A DNA stretch of 64,000 bases, taken from assembly GCF_018687715.1 (NCBI RefSeq), contig NC_056758.1:11535501-11599500 (forward strand), given 5' to 3'. This DNA comes from Carya illinoinensis. Its lineage: Eukaryota; Streptophyta; Magnoliopsida; Fagales; Juglandaceae. The notes beneath the pieces were generated by a model that was not told the origin of the DNA, made no database searches, and was given only the letters and a program-made list of their open reading frames with translations. The position numbers were made by a program, and so were the translations under genes. How positions within the stretch are numbered: position 1 is the stretch's first letter; each line of letters opens with the position of its first letter. Below, piece after piece: positions 23,001 to 34,332 of the stretch.

Positions 23001-23890
23001 GAACAATGATATGAACTATTTCTTCCCTGTTTAAAGAAATAGAACAAGAATTGTTGAGTCACCAATAAGACCCAAGGGGCTGAGTGCATGGTAACAAAGA
23101 TCACCCCTTTGTTATGGCTTAAAGCAAAGCTTCACCATTGGTCTTTAAAACATATAGCATTTGCCATGGGCATTTGGTTAAAAGATATGTATCCCTGCAC
23201 TTCTAGGCTAGAGAGTTAAATGAAAAGTACAATCAGGTTGAAAATAATCATATGATGGTCTAGTTAGATGGGTTAACTTTTAATCTTTAAGTATACCTTA
23301 AATTATATGCACGCTGGGAGTTAACCAATTGGCTGTTGTTTTTAAGATGGAATATGCCCTTGCATATACAGATAGTGTCATGTTTTTTGGATCAAGTTTA
23401 GATAGTCCATTTTAGACCAAAAAGATTTAACTATATTGATTTTTCTCCTCTTTTACGATATCGTTCTTGTGGGTCTAGATTAATCCTTGCTTAGAAACAA
23501 GGATTAGAACCAGACTTTTGCCACTGGGGGGGCTGTATGTGGGGGATCCAATACAAGTTCAAGCATGTTGGAATATCCCTGTATAGTTGGTGGAGAGCAT
23601 TTATAATTAGATGAAATTAGCTGTATGGGTCTATATTATATTAACCCAGCAGTTAGTATGAGCTTTTTAAAGTTGTGTGTTGGGTAAAAATATATGGTGG
23701 TTAAGTTTGTATACAAATATGGTGGCGTTGGGGCAGTACTTATGTGTTGTGTACTACTGAAATGACCATGTTAGAGCTATCTGTGAGTGATGATTACAGG
23801 TTAGCACGAACGGAATGTGGTAATTGGGTAGTTTTTATGCATTTTGTTGTCAATAGTTGATAAATATATACTCTTAAGTGATAATTTACA
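20066..23890. other. CACTA interior without recognisable genes
   Basis: AT-rich text with only short open frames. No transposase motifs, captured exons or tandem arrays were recognised by eye. A short inverted block (CAGGTGAGAT at about 20859 and ATCTCACCTG at about 20941) was noted, but its arms pair for only about 12 bases. Confidence 0.4.
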
Positions 23891-23904
23891 AGTCCATATT
23901 AGCA

Positions 23905-24265
23905 AGCTCTATGACTTGAGAATATTTATCAAAAGTATCCAATTAAAGTACTTGCAACTCTACAGCCACACCTATAAACATATTTTTAGAGGCAGCTATC
24001 ATTTTGGGTTCTGAAGAAACTGATATAACAAAATTAATAACTTGTGAAATTCGTTTTTTTCTACAAGACTTAATATGGCTTTAAATGTATATTTTCTGTT
24101 ATACACGTACACTGAGGCCAAGACCAACCAGTAAGCTAAAATGGAGAATTCAATGTCCAAATTTTGATGGAGTTATTTTAGTAATTAGATGAATGACTAC
24201 ATAATCTTTTCATATTATATTAGCCATGTAATATGGTGAGTTTTTGGGGACACGCACAGTTAAAG
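23905..24265. repeat. Diverged repeat left of the GH9 fragment
   Basis: About 350 bases matching 25440-25790 in the same orientation. Shared landmarks are ACTTGAGA..ATTTATCAAA, CAAGACCAACCAG / AAGACCAACCAG, TTTTGATGGAG and CATATTATATTAGC. The two copies bracket the captured GH9 exons. Confidence 0.65.
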
Positions 24266-24597
24266 TTAGTTCGCAATCATATGGTATTGTTTTAATACCT
24301 GCAGCAAATGTTGGAAATCCATTTGCTTTTAATAAGCTGTCTGACCGCTCTAATTCACATGAAAGTTGCAGTACATTATTGGTCAAAGGTTAGTATTACA
24401 GCAAATATTGTTCATAAACGAAAAGGGATGTTGCATAGATTTAGCAAGGCAATCCAACATCATGAGAGATTTGCTGTATATATAACAATGTCCAAATTAT
24501 TGAACTCAGTCCACTTTCAAAACATTGGTTTTGAAAGAGAACAGTTTTAATTTTAGCTCTAAAATGAATGAAGGTAATGGATTGTATGCTCTGAGTT

Positions 24598-25426
24598 TGA
24601 AAGAAGGATTTGCAAACCAGCATATTTATTATCCCATGAAAATTCTTTGACTGCCCATCCACATCCACAGAAGTACAAAGCATTTTCCACTACATATTTC
24701 AGGTAGTACTCAGCATTGGTTGCTTCAAACAGCCAGGTAGCTGCCCACAATAACTCATCCTTCATCAAAATATATATAGCGAATCTGATGGTTTAGAATA
24801 TACTAAACCAAGAAGGTCGTAGATGAATGGTGATAAAAAAGAAATAAAAAATTCTGTTAAAGGATTATTTGACTAACCGAATGACCAGATGATGTGTAGA
24901 ATTGCTTAGCAGACGGGATAGAGTCATCATACAAACCTTTGAACAAGTCGGCAAACGAGAAAAGCTGCAATATTGAATAATTAAAAGAAGTAACTCTAAG
25001 GAATAGTGGCTAGCTTGTGCACTTTACTTTTTTGATCATATATGTTATATGGATGATGAACTCTAAGGAAAAAGATTCAGAAGCATGGATGCCATTCTTT
25101 ATAAGAGCAGGTAAATATTATTATCTTAGAGTACTTGAAAAATGGATCAGAACAATAAGGCAACGGAAGACTTGGGATATAAGTAGTATTATTTTTTGAG
25201 GGTTATGGATATGTGAAATGGAGTGCTAGCAACATATATAGATGACAACTGCTGCCATCTTCATTGTTTCTTTATGTTCCAGTGGCTTATTTGTTTGTCA
25301 ATTGTAATGTACTTGTGTGGCACCAAAAATGCATACATGACTAACTTGCTTGGCGTGTACTAAGAGGAGATTGGAGTAGGAAGAGTTATAAGGCTTGAAA
25401 GCCAAGGCAGCTGAAGCCAAACTTGA
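24598..25426 (-). pseudogene. Captured GH9 endo-beta-1,4-glucanase gene fragment, three exon-like pieces
   Basis: Three minus-strand blocks read as consecutive GH9 cellulase sequence with introns kept. Block a ends at 25346 (ASAALAFKPYNSSYSNLLL, HAKQ) and is followed by a GT donor. Block b is 24964-24878, 29 codons (LFSFAD, YDDSIPSAKQFY), bounded by a TTGCAG acceptor and a GT donor. Block c starts at 24759 after AAG (DELLWAATWLFEATN, GWAVKEFSWDNKYAGLQILLS) and stays recognisable to about 24598. Phases join in frame. GH9 enzymes cut cellulose-like glucans in the wall. This piece is about 110 residues from mid-domain and lacks the N-terminal DAGD region and the C-terminal catalytic end, so it cannot be an enzyme. 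Retained introns point to DNA-level capture by the CACTA element. Confidence 0.87.
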
Positions 25427-25439
25427 AAAATACAGATCT

Positions 25440-25790
25440 AATAACATGTATGACTTGAGATTATTTATCAAAGTGGAAAAATTTACTTGCAACTGTATAG
25501 AGATTGACACAAGTTTATATATTTACTTATTAGCAATTTTTGCCTACTTAACAAACTGATATACACAAATTTTATAAGTTGTAAAAAGGGTTTTTTGTTT
25601 AATAGCCCTTAGGTAGGATTAACCTAAGGGAATTTTTGTTATGTATGCACACAGAAAAAAGACCAACCAGAACATACTAATGGAGAATTTAGTATGCAAT
25701 TTTTGATGGAGACAATTTCTAATTAAAGATATCTCTATATGTTTCTTTTCATATTATATTAGCTCACCAATATGGTGACTTTTTTCTGCC
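25440..25790. repeat. Diverged repeat right of the GH9 fragment
   Basis: Partner of 23905-24265. Further matching words (ATGTTAGAGCTA at 23767-23780 and 25888-25899) suggest that the duplicated block was once longer. Confidence 0.65.
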
Positions 25791-27039
25791 TCTTGTGGAC
25801 TCAAACAAATTATGGAGGGTAACTTAGTGATATAAATATGCTGCATTGGAACACTGTCAGGCTTGGGTTATGTACTGCTGGAATTTCATATGTTAGAGCT
25901 ACCATAGCACACATGTTAGAACTTTTTGCACTAAACTTTCTGTGGCTGAACTTAAAAGTGGAGAAATTTCAATGGTGGTTGATCATTTGCATAATTGTGC
26001 AGGTAGACTAAACCTGGAAATAGAAGTTCTGATATGTGGCCATACATTGATAAGGTATTATCCTATCTAATAGCGCTGTTTCAGCGACTTTATGTTAGAG
26101 TGTGGCGTGTCTAAGATTTTTTATGTTTGAGGCAATTTGCAGTAGATTAAAACCATAGCATAAGGAATATTTCCATATATTATTGCGTAACTTATAATAT
26201 AAGGTGGGATGTATTTACTCCAATGTTTTGGGTTCACTACTGGATATTATTCATACAGGCTCAAATATGTAATATTTCCTTGTTCATTATTCACTATTTT
26301 CTTATACTAAAATAATGGGTTTACACAATGTAAATCTTTCAGGTCTTTGACATAATGGATCCCCCCTACTTGATGAATTTTTGTTGAAGTTGTTCTACCC
26401 AATGCCCAGGTGCACATTGTTATGAATGACATGAACTAATTCTAACTATACAAGAGCAGGACAGTTCAGTAATTGTTGGCATGAATGTGGAGATCTTCAG
26501 TTAATGTTTAGGTAGAAGAAATGGGATCTATATATTTAGTAGTTTGTAAGTACTGTAGGTCACGCAAGTAGAAATTGGTCCACCTGAATGTATATAGCCC
26601 ATAACTACATTAATGTGAATTTCCCACTGGATTTAGATGTTTTAATCCCCTTGATTTATCATCTTCAAGGAAAAAGGTTTTTTTCCTATAATGACAGTAA
26701 CCTGCAGAATTTTTCTCTAAATTTATCATCTAAGTTTTCAGTAATTAATAGGTTTATGTGTTAATTTAAGCTCGTTATTGCTGTTACTTAAGTACAATTA
26801 ATTACTTAACTTTATTGGCAGCACTACAAGTTTAAGGTATTTGCTTGATAAAATTAATTGATTATTATTGGTTAAGTAATAAATTGTTTAAATATGTGAT
26901 TCTTACTAAATAATTTATTATATTTCTTACTAAGTTTGAAAAACATGGATATATATATTTCTTACTAAATAATTTATTAACACCAACGTAACAGGCAAAA
27001 TAACGACGAGCCGCAGGAAAAAAAAAAACACCACAAAGC

Positions 27040-28028
27040 TAATAGCAACGCTTTTCAGACATTATGCAGCGATTTCAAATGCTGCAATTACACATTAACA
27101 ACGATTTTTTAGGCATGGAAGTCAGAAATTTGGATCAATTTCTGATAATTGCAGCGCTTTAACGTCTATTTCCAGCATTTTTTTTCCGCTATATATCCTT
27201 ATTTGCAACATATTCAAGTCAATCGCTGTAATTACACTATCAATTGCAGCGCTTTTGCTTCATTTTCCAGTATTTATATTACACTGCAAACGAAAATTTG
27301 CAACAATTAAAAAAATCGCTGCTATAGGACAAGCAATTCCAGCGCTTTTGGTTGATTTTCCAGTATTTATATTACACTGGAAATGAACAATTTCAACAAT
27401 AAAAAAAAAAGCGCTGGTATAGGATCAGTAATTGCAGCGCTTTTGGTTGATTTTCCAGTATTTATATTACACTGGAAATTAATATTTGCAACAGTAAAAA
27501 AAGCGCTGGTACAGAGCTAGTAATTGCAGCGCTTTTTACAGTAATTGCAGTGATTTATAATGCTACAATTACTCTTCTGCAACGATTTTTCTCCCATTAT
27601 TGGGGTTTGCAATTAGTTTACAACTTATTACAGCGTTTTTTGTGGCATTTTCAGCATCAACGTAACGCTGGAAAAGGATATTTGCAACAATTTTTGAGAA
27701 AATCGCTGTATATGGAAATTTAATTGCAGCGATTTTCAGAGGATTTACAAGGATTTGGATTGCTGGAAATGAGATTTATCAGCGATATAGCTCTATGTGC
27801 TCACGGTTAGTTGCAGCGATGTTTGCAGAAGTAGCAAGGATAAAAAATCGCTGCTAATAGTATTTAAAACAGCGATAATTTTTGTCTCGCTGGTTTGGGC
27901 AAAAAAGACGCTATAATAGCGGCGACTGTGCAAGGAATTTATAAGCGCTGAAAATGAGTAGATGCAGCAATTTATATACTTTTTTGCAACGATTTTAAGC
28001 GCTGCAAATGATCTGATTTCTTGTAGTG
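27040..28028. repeat. Right subterminal repeat array of the large CACTA element
   Basis: GCAGCG(C/A)TTTT and AAAA(A)GCGCTG words alternate through the last kilobase. At 27244-27520 a unit of about 92 bases is present three times in tandem, each with CAGCGCTTTTG and TTTTCCAGTATTTATATTAC and closing with TCGCTGCTATAGGA or GCGCTGGTA. Such arrays are where CACTA transposases bind. Confidence 0.85.
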
Positions 28029-29740
28029 TATCTGTCATCTAATGTGTTTGTAATTGTTTCCAAGAGAAATTAGAGTTGAGTCGTTCAATTGAATTCATCT
28101 ATATCTGCTGTAAATTAACAACTTGCCAAAAAAGAACTCTATATGTAAACAGAATAGTTAAAGATCAAGATTCTCGTATCCATCTATAGGACATGAGACC
28201 GAGTTATATTACAAAAAATTTATGTATATTGGAAAATAATAATATTCTGCCTGAGTTTGCCCCCAGCCCTCAATTTGACCTCTTATGTATTATATTTTTT
28301 TTTTAATTTTTTTATACTTAATAGTTTAGAAAGTGATTATAATTAGTGTATTAATTTGCTTTAAAATATTTAAAAATACATATAAAATTAATAATTTATC
28401 TTCTTATACGTGTGAATGTTGTGAACAACCAACGCGCAATTTCACGCAACTTTAAGTTGGTTGAAAGAATCGTGTAAATGCAAGTCGTCCGGTGTATTTT
28501 ATTCCAACTCATTTTAAATCGACTAACATAATTGTGACTCATAAGTTTGTTGCTCTTTTGAGTCGATCGTACGTCCTTCTCAATTATTCTGCTTCCGTCA
28601 CAAAGGGATCGAAGAGCATAAAAAACGATCATATTTTGAGGTGGAAAGAATAATTTCCTAAAAAAGCTTTTTATTTTTTGATTATTGATCGAGCACCATG
28701 ATGGCATAATGGCCTGGTGGTTGGTCTGCTAGACCTACATGGAAGTTTTTTTTTTAATGGAAAATCTTAATGGACGACGTAAGTTGAAATTTCCGAGAAA
28801 TAATCTATTTTAGAAAAGCGTGTACGTGGATATCAACAATATTGTTTTTTGTTTCCTTTATTCAAACTTCGGGTGGAGGTAATCTTTTAGGACTTTTATA
28901 GCAGGAGGGAATTTAGATGTTGAATGTATGAATCTCATATATGATCACCTTCTTGGAAATGTAGGGAATTTAGATGTTGAATGTAATTGTTAAGACTCTC
29001 ATGATGTGAAGCAAGTGTACAAAATGTATGATAAATAATGTACATAGTAAGACTATATATGTTCACAGTTATGAGTTTTGTTCAAATATTTCTTTCAAAA
29101 AAATAAAAAGGTTAACTTTTTTAGAGTTGTAGGGAAAATGCAAAACTTTATATATATAGCCAACTGATCTGTAAAGTATTCTAATTGTTAATATACCAAC
29201 ATTGATGGGTCTTATGCCATTTAATATTACTCAAGTCATTCTTCAAGCTAGCTAGTAACAAATACTCAAGAAAGAATAGCGCGTTGGATTCTAAAAGTAT
29301 AACTGAGGCAAAGAGAAGAACTGGTTGATTGCAATGAAAGCATAAAATGAAAGGCTAAAAGTCATTGATTCCTTACTCTTTGAGGGAAAAACTCTTCAAT
29401 TGCTTCCAAGAATAATGCCTTTTATGTTTTTTCTTACTTGGTTCTCCTGGGTTCTCAGTCACAATCTTATGCCTCACGTCTCTTTTGTACGTTTTAACAA
29501 TATGTCTCATCTAATCATTACAACTTTTTTAAATTTTCACATTAAAAAAATAAACAATTCAACTTTTTTTAATCATAAAACAATAATAATATTCTAACAA
29601 TATTTTATTCAACCTATCTCATCTTATCTCCGAAAACAAATGAGGCCAAGTCACTTAATTGCCTCATTAATCAAGTGGAAAAGACTAGGGTAAGTCTAGG
29701 AGTCTCTAAGACTACTCCTCTAGCATTAATGGAATTTTGG
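28029..29740. repeat. Tandem noncoding unit, copy C, right part
   Basis: The unit resumes with TATCTGTCATCTAATGTG directly after the CACTA element. It continues through GTGAATGTTGTGAACAACC (28411), GATCATATTTTGAGGTGGAA (28627), TAGCGCGTTGGATTCTAAAA (29277) and the MITE at 29490-29645, ending near CTACTCCTCTAGCATTAA (29714). No coding sequence. Confidence 0.72.
29490..29645. mobile_element. AT-rich MITE within unit C
   Basis: Ortholog-like copy of the MITE at 14325-14500 (ATGTCTCATCTAATCATTAC through CTATCTCATCTTATCTCCG), at the same position in the unit. Confidence 0.6.
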
Positions 29741-30167
29741 TTTTATCTTTTCGAGCGCTGTTTAAATAATCTATTTTTAAGTAACAACATCCTTTTATCA
29801 CCATATTATATGTATTTGAACGCTTGAAAAATTATTTATTATTTTAGGTCTAGCTTCCAAAAAAGCTGCAAAACTCCATATCAAATAAATTAATTAAGTC
29901 TTGTTTAGCAACGTGAACTAGTAACTTGTTTTATCATTATAATCTACTGGAATCAACTTTTGTCAAGTCTATATATGAGTGCCCATCATTCTTGGAATGG
30001 AATCTTATGTTCTCTTTTGTTAAGATGGAAAGAAATTGCGGATTTGCATTTTTTTCATTAATTTTATGTCCTTTGGAAAGGTTGTATAGGATGGAACAAA
30101 TTATGGTCAAGTCTATATAAGTGCATATCTATGTTAGAATGGAATTTTCTTTTTAATAGGTTATAGC
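29741..30167. other. Intergenic between unit C and the second CACTA element
   Basis: AT-rich sequence containing two related stretches (GTCAAGTCTATATATGAGTG at 29952 and GTCAAGTCTATATAAGTGCA at 30106). No gene is seen. Confidence 0.4.
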
Positions 30168-30559
30168 CACTACAACAAATTGGGGCTTTTGCCACGAGTT
30201 CTTTTTCCACGGCATAATATCGTGGGAAAAAGTAGCTTTTTGCCACTAAAATTGTTGGAGAGAATAAACATAGGCTTTTTTTCATGAGATTGTCGTGGTT
30301 GATAATATAAAAATGACAAAAGATTTTTTCCTACCACCTCCGTAATTTTTGTGACCAACTTATTTCTTGAATAATAAACATGGGCAGCATATGGACTTTT
30401 AATGAAAAAATAATTATTGTGACGAGTTAGATTGTCTTTTTACCATGAAATAAAGTCATTGCAAAAAATTATTTAATTTGTATCCTCATCAGTATGGATT
30501 ATCTATTTTTAGCGATGAAAATGTTAGCCACAATTAAAATTTAAATACTCAGTGAATTT

Positions 30560-31010
30560 TACTCGGCGCCAAAACTCATGAAAACCAACCCCCCCCACCC
30601 CGAGCGCCCAAAACTCTAATCCCTCTCTCATTTCCTCTTTCTCGCCTCCCCCCCACCTATGCCATCCCCTCCCGTGACCACCCTAGCTAGCTTGCGCTAC
30701 CGCCGTCGACAACACCACGATGCTGTCGCCGAACCCCTTCTCCCTCTCCTCCTCCTTTCTCTCCGTCCACCATTGCGCCCTTACCCTTACTCTACTCCCT
30801 CTCTATTTCTCTGTTTTCTCCCCCTCCTTGTCGTCATGCACCGTCACAAGCCTAGTCACCGGCGTCGATTTCCTCTCAGCCGTGCGAGAAGCTCTCTCAC
30901 ATCCACTCAAGTTTCTTCCTCTTCAAGCTCCGATACCCCACGATCTCTCCCTCATCTCTCTGTTTCTCTCATCTCTATAAGAGCCCCTTTTAGTTTTTCT
31001 GATTAACTAA
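30560..31010 (+). promoter_or_regulatory. C/T-rich leader-like region inside the second CACTA element
   Basis: A strongly C/T-rich stretch with runs of C, surrounded by AT-rich text, resembles a plant gene 5' leader. Two overlapping frames (30659-31006 and 30720-30980) encode only Ser/Pro/Leu-rich low-complexity sequence and are not called as genes. It may be the captured 5' region of a host gene. Confidence 0.35.
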
Positions 31011-32287
31011 GAACTTGGTTTTCAAATTTTAATTTTTTTTGTAGATGGTTGGATAACTCAATAATTCCCTCTTGACTTCTCCACGTCGTTGTCGCAACCT
31101 GCATTCAAGCCACCATCATATATATGCTTTCATATGAGATTCTTTTTGTGATTTAGGGTATGTATTTTGAAATCTATCCTTGGTTGTATGTATTTGAATT
31201 TCTTGTTGGTTGCATTGCACTGAGATATGTTCTTATTAAGTCAAAACCCTAGTTTTTGTAGGCATTTGTGAGTTTCACTAATATTTTTTATTTGCAATAG
31301 ATAGTGGATCTCTGTTCTTTGCCATTGATGTCTGAAAATATTTGTGCCATTGATGTATGAAAATTGATGCTAGTGTCTGAAAATATTTCGTGTATATAAA
31401 TATAAAAGTATTTGTGCCATTGATAATAACTTGCACTTGCTATTTGGAAAATTTCATTGTATTATTTTTGGTTTGTATCTAGGTTTTAATTTATCCAATT
31501 TTGTGTCCGTTGAAAAAAATTATAATTCAATTGACATATTTGTAAGAATAAAAAATGGAATTAAAAAAGCAACAAAAAGAAAAGCTTAGAAAACTGCTCA
31601 CTTCAGTTGTTTTCCTCATTGCTATGTTTAATTCCTCTGGCATTGCAAAGTTACTCGGTATGGGTTTTTGTGTTATGAGAACTTTCTGCTTTTCCTCTTA
31701 TGAGAATGAAGCCTTTGTTTTTGGGTGGGGTGAGGTTTTTGACATAATTTGCTTCATAGAATGAGAACTTAACTTGATGAAGTGCATCTCTAGAAACCAA
31801 GTTTTACACTAGGACTTGCTAATTTAATCTTTTCTATCATATATATATATATATATTTAAAAAATCATGTTTTTTTTAATGAAGAAATAAAGAAGCCATT
31901 GCAATTGCCGAAAATACTAGGTCCGGTAGTTTAAAAAAGCTAATCCTTGGATAGACAATTTTCTCTCTATATTGTCAACTTGCATCAATGAAAAACATGG
32001 TTGTTTTACTGATAAAAAGGGATGTTTTTAGAAAATATGAGATAGAGAGGATGGCATGAGCATGGTCATGCAGTGGTAAAGCAGTTTCTAACATTGTTCT
32101 GTGACTAAACAATTTTATCCTATATTAGTAATAGCTGAGCACCTTCTGCTGATTAGCAAGGTGTGGGTAGTTGCTTTTGAAATTACATGGATTTGAAGTA
32201 ACTGTTAGCAATATGGGGTTGTCATTTAACAAGTTTTGGTGCCATTTGTTGGACCAATTAATATAAATAAGTCGTGATGATTGCTTA

Positions 32288-32337
32288 TATTATGATTATT
32301 ATTATTGTTATTATTATGATTATTATTATTATTATTT
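32288..32337. repeat. (ATT)n microsatellite
   Basis: ATTATTATT-type trinucleotide run with a few interruptions, inside the second CACTA element. Confidence 0.8.
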
Positions 32338-33427
32338 AGAAGAGGAAATTGGTTGTTTCTACTATGAAGCTGACATACTGGGGTATACCAAACACCTTTA
32401 TATTAATTGGTACTTAGGTATAATGAATTTGGTACCAATGGTGGACTCGCTACAAAGGAGTTGGCTATGAAATTTGCTATTCTCCAAAAAATCCTACCTT
32501 CCAAATTGGGGGTCTGGGTGCTTGATGTTGATGTAAGAGCCTTTTGGTGTACTCACTCTCTCTAGATAAATTGTTTTTAGTCATCTAACTTGTGTTTGTT
32601 TCTTTTTTTTTTATGAACTTCTAAACAGGTTTGACATATAGCTGCAATCAATATTGCTATGAAAGTGATTGGGGGCGTTATGTTTGTATTTTACAGCTCC
32701 TATGCAGCTTTTGTCATGGTTAGAATTTCCTTTAATTTTGTGTTTGTATTCTATACACTTAAATAAATAACCACCGACCTTTGCGTTGCAATTATTGCTG
32801 ATTTTGCTATATGTTCTGTATTTTTTGGGACCTATTTAGTATAATCCTGTTTAATGGAATGTAGTGAAATTATTTATAAAGATAAATATCCATGTGTACT
32901 TTTTTATTGTGGAACAAGTTTTTATAATCAATAATCATGTACCTTCCTACAATGGATGCATGCTAAAGAAAGGAAATAACAAAAGGAAACTTGTAGGATC
33001 ATTATTCTGCTTTTGAACATTGGGCTAAGATTGAGGTACTGATTCAATCTTGAAAAACTCCTCTATCCGTGTCTTTATAAATTTCAAATTGTGATAAGTC
33101 ATCCCACATGATATCTTGGAATGCATTATTTTTCTGGCTGAAAATGATTTTTGAGCTTTCTGAATTTCCACACTCACCAAATTCATTTTAAAAACTTTGC
33201 ATATGTTACTTATATGTTTGGGAACATGTCTAGAGTTATCACCATACCCCTAAAAAATAATGTCGATACTCAATACTCATAAAAAAAAAAAACAAATGAC
33301 TACAAGTGCCTCATCAATTTGATTATTTAAAGGATTGCCCAGATTTAATCTTAGCGAACTAACTGCCAAAATATCTTTGCATTACAAGAATGTGCTTTTG
33401 TTTTTCATTTATTTGCACGTAATGCAG

Positions 33428-33586
33428 GTTCCAAAGGACAAAGACGAGCTTGCAGCTCTCCAAGCAAGGCTGAGGAGGCATTTCCCTGTTGATGCGTACA
33501 ATAAATCTCGATGAGAACTGGACCCAAACGGCATCCTTTCTAATAACAAGCTGGACAAGCTGTTCCCATTACCAGTTATCATTTGA
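33428..33586 (+). pseudogene. Captured terminal exon resembling L-galactono-1,4-lactone dehydrogenase
   Basis: After an acceptor-like AATGCAG at 33421-33427 the frame reads VPKDKDELAALQARLRRHFP, then VDAYNKSR, a TGA stop (33512-33514), then ELDPNGILSNNKLDKLFP and a natural-looking end at 33586. From memory of the family, this matches the C-terminal tail of plant GLDH, the mitochondrial flavoenzyme that makes the last step to ascorbate. The internal stop fits CGA to TGA. Upstream exons of the enzyme were not recognised in the element, so this is a 3'-end fragment. Another aldonolactone oxidase is possible. Confidence 0.68.
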
Positions 33587-34231
33587 GAAGCATTATTTCT
33601 TGGTTAGTTATTCATCTATAAACTTGTTTTTATTAATTAATTTCTAATGCCTCTGATTTTTTCTTTCTGTTTGTCTGGCCACTGCTGCGAGGATTTTTAG
33701 CACCCATATATTGATTGTATATTAATAAGTGAAAGTCAATAAATTCAGCCAAGTATTTGTTGCCACTGAAATGTATTATGTGAGATTTTATTTTGGTATG
33801 TATATTATTATAATGGATGCATGCATATATTCCTTCATTTTGAGATGCAGAGTAACATACATGATTATTTTGTTTTATTTTAAAATCTATATTACTGTGA
33901 TTGATGTGTATATTAGTTTATTTTGAGATGCATATGAATATTATCTGTAAATGGTTTTACATATAGTTATGTATATAGTTCATATATATTATCAGGTTAT
34001 TTTCTCTCAACTAGGCAAACGTCCTTGGATGTTGCTTCATTACTACCATAAAAATTTTGCCTAAACTAGGCACACGTCCAAAGGACATTTATTCTACTAG
34101 TATTTTATAATATATCAATCCTTAGGTCTTTCTCCAGGTGGCTTGTTTCCCATTTGATGACCATAATTGCTCCCCAATTCAACTGATAATATCTTTTTAT
34201 CCTTTTGCTAAAGTGCTTACTAGTGGTTGAA

Positions 34232-34332
34232 GGAGTGTTCACTAGAATATGTGTTCATTGTAGTAGTGTTCATTGGAATGTGTTCATTGCAGTAGTGTTC
34301 ATTAGGAATGATATTACAATAGTGTTCATTTT
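34232..34332. repeat. Short tandem repeat, GTGTTCATT-based
   Basis: Five GTGTTCA(T/C) words at roughly 16-35-base spacing, several followed by GAATGTG or preceded by GTAGTA, inside the second CACTA element. Confidence 0.65.

Larger units (their letters stand above)
15906..28028. mobile_element. 12.1-kb non-autonomous CACTA element with captured gene fragments
   Basis: The ends are CACTACAAGAAAATGC (left) and GATTTCTTGTAGTG (right), flanked by TAT at 15903-15905 and 28029-28031. The uninterrupted paralogous site GCGGTATCTGTCATC in unit B (and GCGGTATCTTTCATC in unit D) confirms the insertion. Both subterminal regions are packed with GCAGCG / CGCTGC motifs in both orientations, typical transposase-binding arrays. 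Inside are a leader-like region, a second copy of the right end, a Ty1/copia fragment, internal repeats and exons of a GH9 endoglucanase. No TNP2 or TNPA-like coding region was recognised, so movement would need a transposase supplied in trans. Confidence 0.93.

Noticed and set aside
30659..31006. A 115-codon Ser/Pro/Leu-rich frame in the second CACTA element
   Set aside because: It is a translation of C/T-rich leader-like DNA; two overlapping frames look equally open and neither has a domain.
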